This document shows positions 36,331 to 47,037 of a stretch of 64,000 bases of DNA, in pieces (position 1 is the first letter of the stretch; each line of letters starts with the position of its first letter). Below the pieces are notes generated by a model that was not told the origin of the DNA, did no database searches, and was given only the letters and a program-made list of their open reading frames with translations. A program made the position numbers and the translations under genes. Location of the stretch: the NCBI GenBank assembly GCA_001949185.1, contig BDGG01000006.1:1671657-1735656 (forward strand), given 5' to 3'. This DNA comes from Ramazzottius varieornatus. Lineage: Eukaryota > Tardigrada > Eutardigrada > Parachela > Ramazzottiidae.

Positions 36331-37023
36331 GGCTTCTTCCGGGTCCTTCTCTGGTACAACATTTCCGAGGTGGTCGGACGACCTCTACGTGCGATCGCTC
36401 ACCATGTCAAACGGCAGTTCACGGGATAATCCCGTCTATTAAACAACAGCCTGTTCATTCGGGGTCTTTTCCGTTGGGTGTTCCACAAAAGCAATAAATC
36501 GTCAAGTGGTCTTACGGTCTGCTTCAGTACCGGAAATTCCTGCCGCTAAAACAAAACGTTATCAAAGACAGGAGACCAAGTGTAAGACGGCAAACTCTTT
36601 AGGGTAAGCTGTCTCAATCCTCAATAGTTCCACAAGAGGCCGCGCGTGAGGCTCACTGAGGGAGGAGTTCTCCCCTGAAATCCATCCACTAAGTACCATT
36701 GAGTAAGACCCCCTCAATCAGTTAACGTGGCAATCTTTTCCCCATCAGCTTCAAGCCATCCCATCATCAAAGCGGGAAAACGACGTACATACTTCTTCGG
36801 CTTGCTGGATTGGCCAACTCGGACGAACCCTGAGCCTCAATAACAGCGGAAATTATTTGCAGCGTGATACTATCCTCTGGTTTCAAAACATTCCAGCACG
36901 CGCACAAACTCTGAAAATTTATTTAGCATAAAAACTAACGTATGGTCAATTGGCCATGTAAACACAAAGCATCAGACTTGACGAAGACAACTCTCGGCAG
37001 GCTGAGCTGACTGGGGAGCAATA
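36331..37023. other. Intergenic, upstream of the nicotinic receptor gene
   Basis: The 5' region of the minus-strand receptor gene; the galectin gene lies to its right on the same strand. No exon or repeat is recognised. Confidence 0.4.
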
Positions 37024-38412
37024 TCAGTCGGAGCTGGATGAGGACGAGCTTGAAGAGCGTCGTGACCATCCTCCTCTGCCATGTCCGCCGTATCCTCCGT
37101 GATGATGCCGACCGCCTCCCATGCCGCCCATCATCCTGCTCAATCCCATTCCCAGTGCGGCAGCACCCAGTCCTCCAGCCAGACCAGGTCCCAGCAAACC
37201 TCCACCCGCCTTATGCCCTGTATGGCCGTATTGCTGATGCCCACAGTGGTTTCCTCCCATCGCCCCACCCATGCTGGGAAGGCCCAAACCGGCCAAAAGA
37301 CCGCGTTGCTTGTTACCCTTCTTGTACATCTTATTCTTTTTTCCGGGATAGAGTAGCGGTGCTGCCAATGTGGCCAAAGTTCCCAAGGCTCCAACGGCGG
37401 CGGCACCAGTCTGCAAAGGAAATGCCGTTTTGACCATGACGATAAAAATTTTCGAGAGGAAAGTATCGGACGATGTACAGTATATGCAATAATACCAACC
37501 GGAAGCATCCCCATTAGTCCCAAACTTTTTGGGGCAGCCGGTGTCGAAGTCGAAGAAGCGTTGTGGGAGGGTTGAGCAGGTGTGTGACTAGAGTGTGAGG
37601 TACCAGAGGCGGTGCCATACAGGTTTGCAGGAGGAGCAGGCCAACCGCTGGTTTGATTGGGATTGATGTCGGCAGTTGACTGTGCCGGGTGGTATGACGG
37701 TGATGAAACCTGGAAACAGAAGCAACGGTGACGAAAGGGAAGGGATGCGGTCGCAGGCGAGATGCAAATGGAGAAACGCACAGGTTCACCGAGACCACCG
37801 GGGAACTCGAGTTGGAGCTTTGTGACAGTAACTTGTCCGTCCGCCGTTATGTACCGTATCCTTGTCGGGTCTAGCCGGTGAGAAAACTCGCAAAAATGCT
37901 GATTGTTGATGGCAACCTACAACAAGCCCGAATCAATGCGTTAAAACACATGCCTGATTTTTCCAAGACCATATTATATAGTCTTGAATTCAACGTCGAT
38001 ACATGCTGTCTTCACAGTGTCGCGTCTATCTAAAAGTGTTTTATCGTAACTGGCAAATTTTCTACCCACGTTCCTGTCGTGAAATTCCTCATACTGTATA
38101 ATTGCCTACCATGAAAGCGCGTCTCTGAACCAGGATCAATATCTGAAAGGGCTCCATTCTCCGCACATGACAGTTAGGATGTTCAACCGGATTACCCCAT
38201 GTGTTATGCTCTATGGTGTTGGTTGTGAGACTACAGCTGTGTCCGGAGAAGTTGAAACCCAAATGGAAAGCGACGTCGTCACGAGGATTAACATTGGGGC
38301 CTGTCTGAAGATTGATGGCAAAACGCTGCGATTCCACGGACGCCCAGCCTTCCACCAGGAACATTCCATGATCCGGAAGCTCCCCAGGTAGCTGGTAGAT
38401 GAATGGAACAGC
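37024..38412 (-). CDS. Galectin with a Pro/Ser linker and Gly/His-rich C-terminal tail (5' end not found)
   Basis: Exons are 38412-38110, 37916-37782, 37709-37500 and 37410-37024, all in phase 0. The first two form one galectin carbohydrate-recognition fold: PFIYQLPGELPDHG, FAINLQTG, DDVAFHLGFNF, TWGNPVEH, PFQILILVQRRAF, then VAINNQHFCEFSHRL. Galectins bind beta-galactosides and act outside or inside cells. Of the usual sugar-binding set (HxNxR, VxN, WxxE), the His, one Asn and the Trp are present, but the HxNxR Asn and Arg are replaced, so binding may be altered. After the domain come about 70 residues rich in Pro, Ser and Thr, a hydrophobic helix (TGAAAVGALGTLATLAAPLL), a Gly/His-rich stretch and a final poly-Ser. 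The start codon exon is unknown; a second acceptor at 38445-38446 would lengthen the first exon by 11 codons. Confidence 0.8.
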
Positions 38413-39730
38413 CTGTTGATAATATGAAGAGACGCAGTCAACAAACTGTTGATAATATAAAGAGGCGTCAAATGTGCAATACGAAATACTTTCAGCCAGA
38501 TATTGTACGCACACCCGAATGTCGAACGCATACTACAGAATGTGTACTAACATTCGAATTTCGTTAATATCACTGTTGTTTCAAAAGAATTCTGAACCGC
38601 CAATATGTTTTTTCGTCATCAAAAACAATAGCCCTGTGGAAAAGGAATTCGAAAAGACAAATTTGAGAATTACCAACCGGCGACCATACTGGTTGACCAT
38701 AGTAAAGGACAGACATCGGAACTCAGAGTTTTGCAAGGCCGACCTGGAATACCGAAATCTCCACCGAAAAAGAAACAGTTTGTTCTTTGACAAGCTGATC
38801 AGCTGTACTGAGTTGCAGTTGACTTTGCTCGCCGAGCTTCTGTTCTGTGAAAGCACATGTTGAGTTTGTCGTGTGAGATGTGATTATCGATACGGAGTAC
38901 CGTCATGAAGAGTTATGGCTGTGTGGAGCTTTTTATAAGTACACGCACGATGGGTAAGTATGGGACAGTAAAAAGTATGGGACAGGTCTTTTCGCTACGG
39001 CGGCACGGGCAGGTAATTCTTACCATAAGTAAAAACCAGCACTGAAGGCTGCTTTGCTGTACGTACGTGTTGAGTATTAGGCCAAGGAGCTGAAGATGTC
39101 GATTTATAACAGCAGATAGATCTCTGTTTCGCCGGAACAACCGTACTTTCAACAGTCACAGGAGCATATCATGCAAAACATAGAATCTCTAGTAACAAAA
39201 GGACTCGGAATCGAAAGTCATTGGGACAAACGAGGTATCTATTGCAGTTTTGTCTTGCTCCCATCTAGGTAACGGAGAAGCCCTCCGTAAGCATCGCTGT
39301 GTGATTCGCCATAACGAGCCCATGGGTGAAACTCCACACGAAAACTCGGGGATCTTACTATCAATAGCAACGGACAGTATTCCCTAAAAGTCTCCACCAG
39401 GACGTTTCAATCTTCACTTCCAAAGGGATGGGCAAAACCTTAGTCCTACACGTAAGGCAAAAGGTTCATTTATATATTGGGCAGTCAGGGCAATATATAC
39501 CCACAATACCACGATCTGTGGGCTTCACCTGTTACGTTCTGTAGAACCGCTACCCTTTTTCATGGTGAATTAAGAAATCTAATCGCATATGAAGAAGCGG
39601 GAAGCAGATGTCGAAGATGTAGTACAGTAGTTCCCTATGAGAAATCGTACGTTGAAATAAGCGGACACTGTTGTCTTGCCCTTAGCTAAACCGGGCACGT
39701 CTACTGTGCACTACGAAAATCGACGTTGAT
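38413..39730. other. Upstream region of the galectin gene
   Basis: It should contain the missing galectin first exon and promoter, but no start codon with a matching donor could be chosen with confidence. No other gene is recognised. Confidence 0.3.
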
Positions 39731-40234
39731 GTAAGGATGCCCATTCCGTTTTCCGCTCCATTCCTATAATTCCACCTGGAAGATAGGAATTCCGCTCCGT
39801 TCCGGCTGAGCCCGATTCGGAACACTAGAATTCCGAATCGGAATACAAGGATCTGGCCGGAATTCCGCTTATCAAAATCTGGTCTTGCACAGCGGAATTC
39901 CAGTTTTTTGCGCCTATTGGTCGAGTTTTGGTGTCCTTTTTGCTCACTACATAGAAGCAGAGCAAACTAACTCGACAAAAGCGATCTCGAAGTGGCGCAT
40001 GTTGTCATTATAACTGGCTGGATTTGCGCGCCACTTGGAAGCGATCTTGCTGAGCTTGTTAGACGGGCCTAAATAGAGCTCCCGACCGGTTTTTTGCTTC
40101 TTTAACTGCCTCATTGAAATTCCGATTTTCGGTTGAGCCGTTTTAGGAAACGGAAATTAGGAAAATAGGAAAACTAGGAATTCCTTTCCGAATTCCGTTC
40201 CAGCAAGCAAGTCAGGCAGAATGGGCATCCTTAC
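39731..40234. mobile_element. MITE-like element (504 bp) with a nested hairpin repeat
   Basis: GTAAGGATGCCCATTC (39731-39746) is exactly inverted at 40219-40234. The body is rich in GGAATTCCG-like motifs and has no coding frame. At about 39965-40062 it contains a complete copy of the 47-bp hairpin repeat with its outer flanks, so that repeat probably inserted here later. No clear target-site duplication was seen. Confidence 0.65.
39990..40036 (-). repeat. 47-bp hairpin repeat nested in a MITE, with the longest visible arms
   Basis: The core is AAGTGGCGCATG...GCGCGCCACTT. Outside the core the palindrome continues: AACTCGACAAAAGCGATCTCG on the left against GAAGCGATCTTGCTGAGCTT on the right. 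This gives arms of about 35 bp and a whole element of roughly 95-100 bp. Confidence 0.85.
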
Positions 40235-41121
40235 CTTAATGGGATAAGAAACTGGCTGTACGGCATCGATGTCAGTTTTCGCTTGGTTCACATGGGGTCC
40301 AAACTTATCCTAGTGTTGTAACTGGCCAGATCTGAGAGGAGGGAACCAAGTCTAACCAATCAACTAGTTTGAGGAATTTGTGAATTTCAGATCTTGATGA
40401 CGTCATCAGCTGGTTTTTCACACCAACACACAATGACATTTTGTCTCACTTCCCGATCTATAGTCAGTGCTCATCTGACCTGACACCTGGTTGCAGTACC
40501 CTGTGCTGGACATTTCAGATTAAATGGGGACGAACTGGGCATCTCATTGGCTCGAAAGAAAATCCTAACAGAGTAACGCCGGAAACGGCGGATGTCATAC
40601 TTTAGCTTGTCCAAATTATCCTGTGCAGATGGACGATGGTCACCGTCCTTAGAAGATGGACTAATGTTTTGTCGAGGCAAAGCAAAAAAGCTCAGACAGA
40701 AAGAATCGAACGGGCGTTAGAAAATTTGAAAATACCACCGCTTTGGGACCGTTTTGGCCCCATCCCTATTGATCACTTTTCGACGGAACTACGATCAAGC
40801 GCCATTGATGAGAAATATGCCGAATTTTGTTAACTGTGCGATGGAGGAATGTCATCGACGTCGAAAATTTTTCTCGAATATGGCGTTTGAATGGGAAATA
40901 AGTCCCGGAAATAAAATCATACTTGAGAAACGTAAATCATGAGAGAGAAACGTAAACATAAAAATCGACGTAGACCTTCGCGTCCCATCAATGATAAAGA
41001 CCGAAAAAAATTCTAAAATCACATAAGGGTGAGATACATATTACAGTGAAGAAAAAGAGGAAACAAGCCCACCTGAGAATCATGAGCAAATACTGTTCAA
41101 AGAAGTGAGCAATTTGTTAAA
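40235..41121. other. Intergenic, no gene recognised
   Basis: Downstream of the chromodomain gene. Only short, uninformative open frames are present. Confidence 0.4.
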
Positions 41122-42103
41122 CTAATCGAAGGCCCTTGTAGCCTTCTGGCTGCCTATCATCGCATGGACGCTTTGGAATCTTTTGCTTAGCGAACCCGGC
41201 ATCAGGGAAGCCATTTTCAAACCACGACCCAGTCTCATCCCGAACATTGATAGAGGAGTGTCAGAGCCCAATTGTTGAGCAGCTTTTACTTGAAGATCTT
41301 TGGCGACGACATAGCCTAGCTCGTCCAACTGAACAATATACGGAAGAGCTGCAGTCCGCGAAATCTCCTTCTGTGCAGCCACCACTGCAACATGTCGTCT
41401 GTCCCGTGCCCCGGTAGGACCTTGCGAAAGAGCCAGTGCGGGTTCAGGTTCTTCTGCTGCGAATGGACTGCTAACATCGATAAAGACGTCGACAGGAAAC
41501 TTCACATCCTTGATAATGTCGATCACGGTTAGGTTCCTACAAGGCAAAGCAGCTCAGGGTCCAGTTTAGCACGTGATCTACTACATAACAGAATCGTATC
41601 CAAATCACATGACAGTTTGCTTACGAGGGGAGGTTCGTGTTGTTTGAAGGACTATATACGACCGGAGGACATTCTGTTTCCGATGACTCGTGCAAAAGTG
41701 GGCTTGAACCGATCTCGAGAGGAGGTTGAATCACCCTTTTGGGTTGAGTCGTCTGCTTTCGCGATCGTCGACGAGGCCTCTTGAGAGGTTACTCCAACCA
41801 TCGTCCATCAAGTTGAGAATCCCGCTCCCGCCGCTCATTATAGGCGCTTAGAAGATCCGGACAATCGACCTGTTGCGCCGGAAGCCACGAATGGCTTGCA
41901 GCGCTGTAACGTTTCCACCGAATTTTGTAGTGGCTTACACTGTTTATCACTTTGTCATCAACGATTTCCTTCACTTCGTAGGGTAAATACTGGACAGGAA
42001 CAGGAGGAATATCAAGAGAAATCCTCCTGGACTGCATGCGCTGTATAAAAGTCAGCAGTTTCTTGTAGCGGTCCGTTCCTGACAGTGGTCTTCCTTTGCC
42101 CAT
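41122..42103 (-). CDS. Chromodomain protein, reading frame broken by one in-frame TAA
   Basis: From ATG 42103 the first 104 codons encode a chromodomain (YEVKEIVDDKVI...HYKIRWKRYSAASHSWLP...LLSAYNERR), the fold that reads methylated histone lysines. The frame stops at TAA 41791-41789. Directly after it the same frame stays open for 54 codons, with a basic nuclear-localisation-like stretch (LKRPRRRSRK), to donor GTAAGC (exon end 41625). This joins in phase to exon 41536-41122, which begins NLTVIDIIKDVKFPVDVF and runs 137 more residues to a TGA. So either the gene makes a short chromodomain-only protein, or a longer protein of about 297 residues has been interrupted by a recent stop, readthrough or a sequence error. 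A TATA box lies about 135 bp upstream of the ATG. Aromatic-cage residues are only partly recognisable. Confidence 0.65.
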
Positions 42104-42237
42104 CGCTAATTCTGCGGCTGTCGATTGTAGAAGTTTCTATCCAGAAGTAGCGAAGAAAAACACGGGATGAGGAGACAGGTGATCGAGTGTGATAGGAAAG
42201 ATGCAGATGAGAATAATATCAAACGGAAACATCCGTG

Positions 42238-42248
42238 CCTTTTATATA
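42238..42248 (-). promoter_or_regulatory. TATA box of the chromodomain gene
   Basis: TATATAAAAGG on the minus strand is a close match to the TATA consensus and lies about 135 bp upstream of the chromodomain ATG. Confidence 0.5.
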
Positions 42249-42625
42249 GTGGACATATAGGCGACCGTTGTCATCACAGTGTTGTCTGCCAGTACCAGCT
42301 ATAATGTAACATATGGCGCGTCGCTCGGACACTGGTCTATAGGCTTTATGCACTATAGGGAATATTTTTCTGATTGGAATTGTCATATGACGGGACTTAG
42401 GATTCAAGTGGCATTGAGACTAGCACGTCAACTGAGGTACTGTCAGTTTGTATCGATGATCTTTCTTTTCTACTTTTCGAATTATTGCGTGACCGTTCTT
42501 TAGGTTAGCAGCGATTTTCAGTACCATGAGAAACCAAATTTTTGACAATTCGCATCTGCGAGAAACACTGGTAGTCCTATGGACATCATCATGGCTTAGT
42601 CGGAACACGACTGACATAATTGCAG

Positions 42626-43063
42626 TGCCGATCAACACCAACGTCCAGGACGAAGCTTTGAAGCATGTCATCATCACTGCCAACGCCAAAGTGGTCATCG
42701 TGGGCCAAGACCTTCTAGATGACCAACTGTCGATCCAGCCAGATCTCCCCACCGTCCAGCGAACCCTTCTCCTCTGCGAGAATCGAGACCTCACAGAGGG
42801 AAAGACCGATTTGCCGTGCTTGGATGAACTGTTGAAGGAGCAATCGCCGACTAAACCGGAAGTGCGAAGGGCAGTGGGCTACTGCGACACGGTCTACTAC
42901 ATTTACACGTCGGGAACTACTAACTTAGGTTACCTAGGCCATACCTCACCAGCACCGCGCCCCAACCGTCTGTACACTTAAGCCGTTTCTCATCATTACA
43001 TCATCAGGATCAGGATTCAGAAGGGAGGATGTGCTGTGCTACACACTCCCGTTGTACCACAGG
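42626..43063 (+). pseudogene. Fatty-acid transport protein / very-long-chain acyl-CoA synthetase fragment
   Basis: Exon 42626-42928 (acceptor AATTGCAG) encodes PINTNVQDEALKHVIITANA and ends in YYIYTSGTTN, the AMP-binding P-loop of SLC27-type acyl-CoA synthetases. Exon 43008-43063 joins in phase and encodes SGFRREDVLCYTLPLYH, the next conserved block. About 20 residues normally lying between the two blocks are missing, and neither the N-terminus nor the remaining C-terminal two thirds of the enzyme was found. It is therefore called a gene fragment. These enzymes activate long-chain fatty acids at the membrane. The end of exon 2 is copied as an inverted repeat across its own splice donor. Confidence 0.55.
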
Positions 43064-43086
43064 TAACCCAGTGGTACAACGGGAGC
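43047..43086. repeat. 15-bp inverted repeat enclosing a splice donor
   Basis: CTCCCGTTGTACCAC (43047-43061) and its exact reverse complement (43072-43086) flank a 10-nt loop, AGGTAACCCA. The exon-intron junction AG|GTAACC lies in that loop. Confidence 0.8.
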
Positions 43087-43141
43087 AAGACTGGTGGTCC
43101 AGCTAGCTATCATTCCCGGGTGTTATTGGTAGTCCACTCAG

Positions 43142-44334
43142 AAGCCACGTCAACGCTCGAAGGATAGCGCATCACGGAAGCCTGGATCGCCTCTCCACAT
43201 CAACGCCTGCAATGCCGAAGAAAAAGATCCCGACGAAATCTTCAACGAGGCCGATCTCAGTGATAGCGATTACCACCCTTCCACAGATCCTAACTACAGA
43301 GAAAGTAAGCGAGCCTACAGTTCGTTTCGGCCGCAGTACTCTTCCATACTGTTCTTGGTTTATTTCTTGAAGAGACTAGGTTCACCAACAGCGAAGACAG
43401 GGATAGTGTCAACATCTCCGGGAGTGACAAATATGGAGGTAAGTGGCTTACCAAATTTAATTTAATTTTGCACGCAATCCGGCAATTGTGTTCGCTTCCT
43501 TTGCACAGACGAAAACAGCGGCGGTAAGAATGGAGATACAACAAAAGACTATACTGCAGAGCAGATTGAGGAATTTGTTCGGAAACGGGAGGAATTGCTG
43601 AAGGAAGCTGAAACTGAGTGCCAAAATAATTTTGCGTGATGCAGTGTAGAATTAGCTTAGCTATGAAAACTCCTCGAATAGGAATGAAAGTCTTTGCTTA
43701 TTTGTTGCTCATCATAGTGATCAATCGGATTTTGAAATCAGCGGGACATTCCAGACCATCACGCACGCCCAAGATACAAGGGAAAAATCACCTCTGTTCG
43801 GTTCCTTGAGTGTATCAGTCTAATGATAGTATCGTATTACAGTTCCGGCCATCAACTGTTCATTCAACGCAGATCCAGCAGCAGTCGACCGCACTCTGTT
43901 CCAGCGACTGCAGCCGAAGTCTCCAATATGGGTCAGACAAGCAACATTGCAGCAAGCGCAGAAAAGGGCGAAGGACATGGACAACTACGCACGAAAGCTG
44001 ATGTGGAAACTCTTGATCCCTGACGATGATATTATCGCTCTCTCAAAGACGAAGACGAAAGGCGTGGGGTTTGCGAAGCTTTTCGTCTCGGAGAACTTCA
44101 CGTCGTTTACGGTAAGCCTGCTGTAACGCAACCAGCCCGCTTTCGTACTTTTGACAGTCGTTTTTCTTTGCAGATCACGTTCTCAAGTTCAAGAAAACCA
44201 AGGAAGGATTGACGGGAGGAAAGTGGAATAACCAGATAACATCCGAAGTTGAACTACGTAAACGATTCATTAGCACTTTCGATCGCAAAATGTCTCGTGT
44301 ACTTAAGCACACTGAAAATCCACAATCCGACTAG
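43142..44334 (+). CDS. Unrecognised protein with acidic and basic segments (exon structure tentative)
   Basis: Several exon-like stretches are bounded by good splice sites. About 43142-43304 is basic (KPRQRSKDSASRK) then acidic (EEKDPDEIFNEADLSDSDYH). About 43376-43438 is acidic. 43509-43639 encodes DENSGGKNGDTTKD and a charged helix (EQIEEFVRKREELLKEAE). 43845-44111 includes NYARKLMWKLLIPDDDIIAL, weakly reminiscent of a BEN domain. 44174-44334 is basic (HVLKFKKTKEGLTGG...RKRFISTFDRK). Phases do not all join as written, and the third stretch has its own stop, so this may be one gene with a missed splice or two fragments. The composition suggests a nuclear protein; nothing firmer can be said. 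Confidence 0.3.
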
Positions 44335-45254
44335 TTCCTCCTTTCAATGGCCTCTTCCTCTTTGGTCCTTAATGCTAGAAATCGATATGTATGGACAATT
44401 TTCAATTGTGAATTTTGTAGCCAGCCATCGGCTTACTATTACGAGCTGGTTCACCAGCCGAATAAAAACCTGAAGGATCACGAAATTTTCGCGGTTTATT
44501 TCCTTGTAGATGACTTTCATCCAGCGTTTTCTCATCAGCGAATCTCGCGAAACAAAGCTCACGCTACACTTCCACGTTCACTTTTCTCGTGGGTGGTATC
44601 TGCATTGCATTTCCCGACACCGACAAATTTTCTCTACGTTTAACGACCTTTTTTGACAAGAGAAATCCATCTGTCAGAAAATACGATGGAAAGTCATGAA
44701 TGGCGCCAATCAGGATCTTTGTGATCGATAGGGCATGGTGCGCAGAATGATAATATACTATTGATAGCTTTGCGTCGCACAAGAATGGGATTGGGAAATC
44801 TAACCTTAGACGCCATATGAAAGCTGTGTCCGCAACGTTTCGATTGCCGACAACTCCTTTTCTACTTTGCTGCCCCGCGATACATCAAGCAGTGCATTGG
44901 CCGTATAATCTCCGGCGTTACGACCAGGAGTTTTACCTTTGTTCAAGATCATCCATACCGAGAAGACCAAACCTCTAAACCACGTACGGGCTACGATTCC
45001 ATGATACATAAACTACCGTAATTGCGCCAGTATAAATTATGTCCTTCCGCTGACGTTTACGATAAGATTTGTCTTTGAACTTATGCGCGGTTCATTGTGA
45101 GACAGATAGGCGCCGTGTTTCGATCACGCTTCCTGCCGGAAACATACCCCGTACGAAATACTTTGCGACTAGAGCTCAAGGAGGGTTACTGGATATTTAA
45201 AACTCTGAACCAGTTGAAATAGCCTCCTGCAGTGTTGGGAAAGAGCTCCGTACA
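44335..45254. other. Intergenic, upstream of the sugar transporter
   Basis: It contains a TATA-like motif at 45031-45038. A 67-codon minus-strand frame at 45009-44806 (contains NKGKTPGRNAGDYTANALLD) looks protein-like but matches nothing recognised. Confidence 0.3.
45031..45038 (+). promoter_or_regulatory. TATA-like box upstream of the sugar transporter
   Basis: TATAAATT lies about 220 bp upstream of the transporter ATG. The spacing is long, so the leader may be extended or the match accidental. Confidence 0.3.
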
Positions 45255-47037
45255 ATGGGTACTAAAAGCCATCTTGATGACAAACCGAGGCTGACGGTCA
45301 CTCTGTTGACGGTTGCCCTCACCGTCTCTTTCGGAACATGGTTCGCCATGGGATACTTGCTAGTTGCGCTGAACGGTCTCCAGTTTACCATCGTCAACTG
45401 GATCCGCTCGGTGAAATGCCAACGACTGGGAGGTTTGACTCCTCAAAATATCAGCCAGTCCAGATCGGCTGATTTGGACCTGTGGTGTCGACCATACGAG
45501 CTGGAAGACGAAGGCAACATCCTGGTGGAAAACGCAGAACTCAATACCATCTGGGCCATATCATCTTCTGTTATTGCGCTCGGGGGAGTGCTGGCTCTTT
45601 TCACCTGCAGAACGGCGATCGACAGGCTGGGCCAGAAGGGCTCCTTGTGGTTCACCGCTGGGTTGTTCACTACAGGTGCGCTGATATTCGCCTCGTCAAA
45701 ATGGGCTGCCTCCTTCGAGATGCTCATAGTGGGCCGATTCATCGTGGGAGGCTCCATGGCCTATATCTGTGTGGTGGCGCCACTGTATATTGCTGAACTG
45801 ACGCCACCGGCGCTGCGGGGCGCTGTAGGTACTATTCCATCCATGTAAGTTTGGTAGCCTGGTATTTCTCGCAGAATAATATCATCCAGATGGTTAGATC
45901 AAGAGGCGCAAGTTGACAGTGTTCTCAGCTGAGTGAGTGCGCCACTCGGGTAAACAATCTGGTAAATGCCTATACGGGTACCCACATCATAAGTATTTCT
46001 CGATCGCAAATCAGCGTTCCTTCCCAGATTGTACAATGCTGGAATGGTGCTAGGAACGACCTCCAGCCTGCCCATGTTGCTCGGCACAGACGATCGCTGG
46101 CCTTTCCTCGTTCTGGTCCCTTTGATACCCGTGACGATTTCATCCATCACTCTCCGGTTCTTCCCCGATAGTCCTCGCAGTCTGCTTGCCGACCATCAGG
46201 CTGACAAAGCACGCGCGGCTTTGGCGTGGCTGCGAAGAAGCCAAGGAGTGGACGAAGAGCTAAGCGGTATCCAGTCTGCCATCGACAACGAAGTCAACAG
46301 CGACCAGATCTTTGCCGTACGATTCTTTTGTACACCCTTCCTCCGCTCGACCTTTATGATTTGCTTCGCAGCAATGATTGCCCAACAGTTCTCCGGCTAT
46401 CAGTGCATTGTCTTCTACTCCACGTTCATCTTTAACAGTGTCGGCTTAACTCAAGTCAATGCCGTCTACGCGACTACAGGTATGTAAGCTGTGAACAAGA
46501 GCCTTACAATATGACGAGCGTTGTTCACACCGGTTGCATTTTTCAGGTCTATGGGTGACGCTCATGTGCGCCGCACTTGTATCGTCTTTCCTGACGGAAC
46601 GACTGGGCCGAAGAGTCCTATTGTTGACCGGTAACCTCTTCGAAGGCTTATCACTGGTCATCCTGGTGATCTCGATGGCCATGACGAGACAAGGCATAGA
46701 GTGGACGAAGAACGTTAGCGTGGCATGCTTGTATACGTTTGTCGCTTCGCATGGTTTGGGTCCCTTGGCGGTGCCGTGGATTTTGCCGACGGAACTGTTT
46801 AGCGCTCAGGCCAGTGCGACAGCTATGACCGCATCGGCAGTCACATCATGGGGCTCCTCCCTGCTGACGACATTCACCTTCCCAGTAGTGGTGGCCGCGG
46901 CGGAAGAGTACACTTTTATCATTTTCATCGTCATCTTGACCATGGCTTCCCTCTTTCTGTACTTCCGGCAGCCCGAGACCAAAGGTCGTTCGCTGGAAGA
47001 AGTACAAGCTATTCTGCGCCGCGGCAAAGATTACTGA
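45255..47037 (+). CDS. GLUT-type (SLC2) facilitative sugar transporter, complete (3 exons, 510 aa)
   Basis: Exons are 45255-45844, 46028-46479 and 46547-47037, with phases joining to 1533 nt. It is a major-facilitator protein with about 12 membrane helices that moves hexose across the plasma membrane. Family marks in order are a first helix after a short N-terminus, a large exofacial loop with NIS and DLWC, GRFIVGG, then APLYIAELTPPALRGA, PDSPRSLL after helix 6, QQFSGYQCIVFYS in helix 7, ERLGRR, GLGPLAVPWILPTELF and the closing PETKGRSLEEVQ. It resembles SLC2A glucose transporters more than the insect trehalose-transporter branch, but substrate is not decided by sequence. Intron 1 carries a 47-bp hairpin repeat. 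Confidence 0.93.
45901..45947 (-). repeat. 47-bp hairpin repeat in the sugar transporter intron 1
   Basis: AAGAGGCGCAAG...GAGTGCGCCACTC, with reverse-type centre GACAGTGTTCTCAGCTG. Confidence 0.8.

Noticed and set aside
44806-45009. A 67-codon minus-strand frame containing NKGKTPGRNAGDYTANALLD
   Set aside because: The composition is protein-like, but it is too short to assign and has no recognised homologue. It is mentioned only in the intergenic note.
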